From: Leptodontidium sp. MPI-SDFR-AT-0119
Taxonomy: Eukaryota; Ascomycota; Leotiomycetes; Helotiales; Leptodontidiaceae
Reading direction: 5' to 3'
Length of the DNA stretch: 64,000 nucleotides
NCBI GenBank assembly: GCA_020726505.1
Contig: JAHLEZ010000004.1
Location: 2,728,001-2,792,000, forward strand
The position numbers and the translations under genes are program-made. A model generated the notes under the pieces. The model worked only from the letters and a program-made list of their open reading frames with translations, ran no database searches and had not been told where the DNA came from. This document shows, one piece after another, positions 60,561 through 64,000 of this stretch (within the stretch, counting starts at the first letter, position 1; every line of letters starts with the position of its first letter).

Positions 60561-62963
60561 TCAGAACAACCCTAATTCCTGATAGAAAGCTTCCGGATTT
60601 GGCTCTCGACCCAAGTAGTCTTCAAGCATCTTCATCTCATCTTTGCTACCGCCATTTTCTAGCACCATACGTCGGTATCGACGACCCTCTGTAGCGTCCA
60701 TTGGATTGGATTGAAAGAATGAGCGAAAAATGTCTGATGAGTACATTTGCGAGCTATGCAAAGGTGCAAACATTAGAGCGGTTTGGTCTTTGTCTGAGGG
60801 GTGTGAGAAGGGGTTAAATAGAATAATTACCAAAGATATCCATATATCCCTGCATCGTAGTCCCCAAGTAGTTGCCCAAATGTCACTTCATGGTGCCCCC
60901 ACTCGTCACCGTCACCTTGTGAATCAGGCCCGTCTATCGGCATGATGTTGCTTCGAAGTGTATTCCAAATTTTCGAAGTATTCAAATTCGCCGCCGCCTC
61001 GGGGGATTCGAGTTGATGGACAGTCATGTCAAAGATAGCGGCATGCAGCGTGACCAGAGTGAAGATAGCGCTATTAACGTTCTTGGTTCGAAGCAAATTC
61101 GCTATTATATCATCCGTGATCTTCTCTGGTAAGTGCGCAAATTCTGAGTTGTTCTCAGCTTGACCTTCCTTCCATACCTGGAAGTACTCTGGCGAGAGTG
61201 TAGAATAATGCTGGCTGAGTGATTTCAAAGGCTCTGGTGACCAACACCAATTCTCGAGCAACTGGCTAGGCGCTTCACAGAAATCCACGACACACATGGT
61301 ACCATGATACCTCGCATATCTTGTTCTGCCCACGAGATCATGAATGCCGTGGCCCAGCTCATGGAATAGCACCACAACTTCGTCATGTTTGAGTAGGCTA
61401 GGTTTTTTGGTAGTTGGCTTGGAGAAATTGCACACTAAGGCTGTCGCCGGATAACTCCGCTGGCCCTCGGCGTCAATGAAGCCCTGGAGTTGTTAGTGTT
61501 TGTCATCAGCTTGGTATTCAACACGTACCGGCCGCAGATTGAAATTGGCAGCTTGTCCAAATTTATCTTGCCTAGGATGAAGATCAAGGTAAAGATAGCC
61601 AAGAAATTCTTCATCACTGCCTGTGTTCCAAGCAGAGAACATCTGAACATCCGGATGCCAAATAATATCGTTCCCGTTTCCAGTTTCCGCTAGCTTGTCT
61701 CGATCCTTGCCATCGATGGCAATGAATTCCATACCAAACAGCTTTTCAAACATCTCAAGCATATGCTTAATGGTGGTATTCAAGGGGAAATATTCTGCGA
61801 CATTCTGTACGTCAAATGAGAATTCCTTCTGCAACATGAGTCTCTGGTAGAATTTGTCGTCCCACATGTAATAGTGTCCATCAAATGGCTCTCCTCGGCA
61901 CTCCATATCGATCCTCTTAATCTCCTTCAATTTCTCAACTTCATTGAGACCTCTGGCTTTTAGCTTTGATTTCAGGTCCGCTAGGAAGGAATTGATAGTT
62001 TCGGGAGACTTGATCATTTTCTCTTCCAATCGAAAAGCCGCATGATTTTGATATCCGAGTAAACGAGCAGCTTCGTCACGAAGAACTAAGGCTTCTTTGA
62101 GGAGAGGCACGTTCTGCGTAACCTTGTTGGCGTTGGCAATCAAAAGCTGCCTTCTGGTGTCGCCATTTGTGGCGTGTTGAAGAACTGTAGAGACCTCAGG
62201 GAACTTAAAGGTCACTCGAATCTGGCCGGACTGTTCAGCTTCACCATGCTCAAATCCTGAGAGATCGTCTTTTGGAACACCTTCTAACTCCTTTTCAGAA
62301 AACCAGACCCCTCCCTTCTCACTAGTTAAATTCTTGCGGAATTCGATAGTGATCTGCCCAAGTCGCCTTTGGATCTCCTTGAAGCGGTCTCTCTCGCTGC
62401 CCATAGGCAGCCCCAGCCCATTTCGAATATAGCTCTATTGTACTATTAGCATGTATATTTCGTATTGTCTATGAATCAACGGTGGTGAGTCGAGAATAAA
62501 GGATTTGAGCTTTTGGTGCAGGGTAAATGAGATCATGGGACAAAATATGACATACCCTCTCCTCCTTCTCCAGAAAATGGCGAGATTGTGGATCAAGTTT
62601 TGCATTCTTCGCTAGCACTGCTTTGACGAGTTTGAAGATATCTTCTCTCATTGTTGTCTCAATGGAAAAGTCCTTGACGAGACCCTCAGCGCGTCTAGAT
62701 GCTGCGCGAAGCTCGCCATCTGCTGAGACGTGTTGGTAAAACTCCAAAACATGAGCTTCCTTCTGCCTGTTATTCTCGTCCTGGGCGAGTGGGAGGAGAG
62801 TATTTGCAAATGTTGCAGTGGAGGGGTGGACTTCTCCGACAACGGAGGCCTGAACTTTGCGAGATTGTTCGATCAATCGTTTGGCATCATCTAGAATAGA
62901 GCGAGGATCCGTCGTAAAAACCGGAGGCGCCTGGGGAGGCTTTTTCGGCGTGCTAGCTACCAT
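60561..62963 (-). CDS. M3-family metallo-oligopeptidase (thimet oligopeptidase/saccharolysin-like)
   Basis: Four exons: 62963-62556, 62434-61529, 61483-60831 and 60753-60561; 719 aa; all junctions keep frame. The zinc site is HELGH at 479-483 with the third ligand near E508 (DFCEAPSQLLENW), the standard M3 arrangement. Family segments include FRKNLTSE, LVCNFSKP, ARYHGT and YLGREPNPEAF at the C-terminus. No signal peptide or obvious mitochondrial presequence is seen, so it is probably cytosolic, where M3A enzymes cut short peptides. It is convergent with the bANK gene and divergent from a second HxxHC protein. Role in the candidate peptide cluster is possible but could equally be housekeeping. 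Confidence 0.88.
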
Positions 62964-63525
62964 GTCGCGAAACTGAAGACTCAACACAGATTGGGGATCT
63001 TTTCGCAGATTTTCGCTTCAAAGAATTTGCGTAGAAAGTTTTTGCGCTGTCAGGAATGCGCCGATAGCAATGTGCAAGACGGTGACCTTCGGCCTGAAAT
63101 GCCTCCATCCCCTGTCGCTGGGTAGCATCGCCTTATCGGCACGGGTTTACATATTGCTTCCCAGCCGCTTACGGGAACTAGGGTCACCAGAGGCACGGAT
63201 TTTAGCTGCTGCGTAAGTCGTTCAAAATAATCCCACTGTATTACGTGGTGCGTGTACTCCATACAAATCGAGTTCTGTGCATCCGCTCAAGACCAGTCAT
63301 AGTTCCGCTTACTTCAGAGGAATGGGGAAGAAAATTCATGACAACTAACTGGGTACGCTTCGTTGCTCTCCATATCTTACGTTACTTAAACCACTTTGAT
63401 TTTCAAAATACTACCTAATGTCTTCATGAAAAAGTACTTCAAACTCAAAGCTGCTCCCCCATCTTGATTCTTAGTTATTGGATTCTGCATCAGTATATGA
63501 TATTCAAGGTTATTGATTATACATC

Positions 63526-64000
63526 ATGATACCAGAAGTTGGGGGGTCGTCGCAGCCCACCTTCTTTCATCAACGCAACAAGAAAAACGCAATAATCTTT
63601 GTCATTTTTATGCTCGCCAACCTTTTCACATTTCTTGCCATCGTCCTCGCAAAGTGGTCTTTACACAACAACTTCAAATCCGTCACAGCGTCTGCAGGGA
63701 GTGTTCGCTCTCGGATATTTCACGATCCACTCCATGGTCCGTACATTACCTGCCCTGAGGACCCGGTACTGGCACGCCAGGAGAATTGCCACTTTGATCT
63801 CCTGGCAAATGGTTGGATCCCTTCGCCATGCTTTGATTCTGTACTGTATCACGATTTTATGGATGGCCGAGATTACGGTTTCTTTGAGGATATCCAGGGC
63901 AAGAGGCGAGTGGATCAAGAAGTCATTATGGAAGGCGACACATCCACATATCCAGAGGGGCTGTTCGTAACGTTTCATGAACACTTCGAGCATTGCCGCT
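63526..64000 (+). CDS. Second HxxHC membrane protein, cut by the window edge
   Basis: Frame open from ATG 63526 to the last base, 158 residues. One transmembrane segment (AIIFVIFMLANLFTFLAIVLA, about 22-42) precedes a lumenal domain with cysteines at 76, 88 and 102. The spacing C-x11-C-x13-C is the same as in the HxxHC protein at 57.5 kb, with the shared WIP before the third cysteine. The HxxHC motif HFEHC at 153-157 is followed by the edge, so a second motif cannot be checked. It is divergent from the M3 peptidase (562 bp between starts). A later ATG at 63610 lies inside the membrane segment, so 63526 is preferred. Probably UstYa-like, with the same reservation as the first copy. Confidence 0.75.
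   Translation, partial: MIPEVGGSSQPTFFHQRNKKNAIIFVIFMLANLFTFLAIVLAKWSLHNNFKSVTASAGSVRSRIFHDPLHGPYITCPEDPVLARQENCHFDLLANGWIPSPCFDSVLYHDFMDGRDYGFFEDIQGKRRVDQEVIMEGDTSTYPEGLFVTFHEHFEHCR

Noticed and set aside
63661..63993. 110-codon minus-strand frame at the right edge
   Set aside because: Antisense shadow of the truncated HxxHC gene, whose plus frame carries the conserved cysteines and HxxHC.

Overview
The window looks like nuclear DNA of a filamentous ascomycete, probably a leotiomycete (the class is an inference from gene content and gene style). The evidence is fungal gene structure: many introns of about 46-75 nt with GTAAGT-type donors and CTAAC-type branch sites. Typical filamentous-fungal families are present as well: Zn(2)Cys(6) regulator, WSC-domain and DUF1996 secreted proteins, TOM13/Mim1. 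Most multi-exon models below were joined by hand from donor/acceptor sites and keep the reading frame across every junction.

Left part (0-12.6 kb), mostly conserved housekeeping genes: the large subunit of chromatin assembly factor 1; an AAA+ ATPase with one frameshift in a C8 run; a Crb2/Rad9-type BRCT checkpoint mediator; and a conserved hypothetical protein. From 14.9 to 22.4 kb, three minus-strand genes (NAD(P)-binding oxidoreductase, DHA1-type MFS transporter, Zn(2)Cys(6) regulator) form a possible small metabolic module. Between 23.5 and 32 kb lie a charged orphan protein, a multi-pass membrane protein, a triple-WSC secreted protein, the decayed remains of one SET-domain gene and a second SET-domain gene with one frameshift. 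From 34.6 to 42 kb come p47/Shp1, Mim1/Tom13, Oxa1 and a DUF1996 secreted protein. A 5.3-kb stretch without a recognisable gene follows, then a class III CoA-transferase at 47.3-48.8 kb.

The right end (50.4-64 kb) is the most interesting part. It holds a decayed secreted S41 peptidase gene, a decayed GPH/sucrose-type transporter gene, and a small secreted precursor with repeated NATMY/DATMY units cut by dibasic (KR/KK) sites. It also holds two single-pass membrane proteins with HxxHC motifs and the same cysteine spacing, a bANK-type regulator (bZIP basic region plus four ankyrin repeats, as in ToxE), and an M3 metallo-oligopeptidase. Kex2-type repeat precursor, HxxHC membrane proteins, peptidases, transporter and pathway regulator together resemble fungal RiPP (dikaritin-like) loci. 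I propose it as a candidate, partly eroded RiPP cluster that continues beyond the right edge. No product can be named from sequence alone.

Several genes carry single-base insertions at homopolymers, some of which may be assembly errors. The S41 gene in addition has three in-frame stops, each explicable by C-to-T change in a CpA context, so it looks truly decayed.
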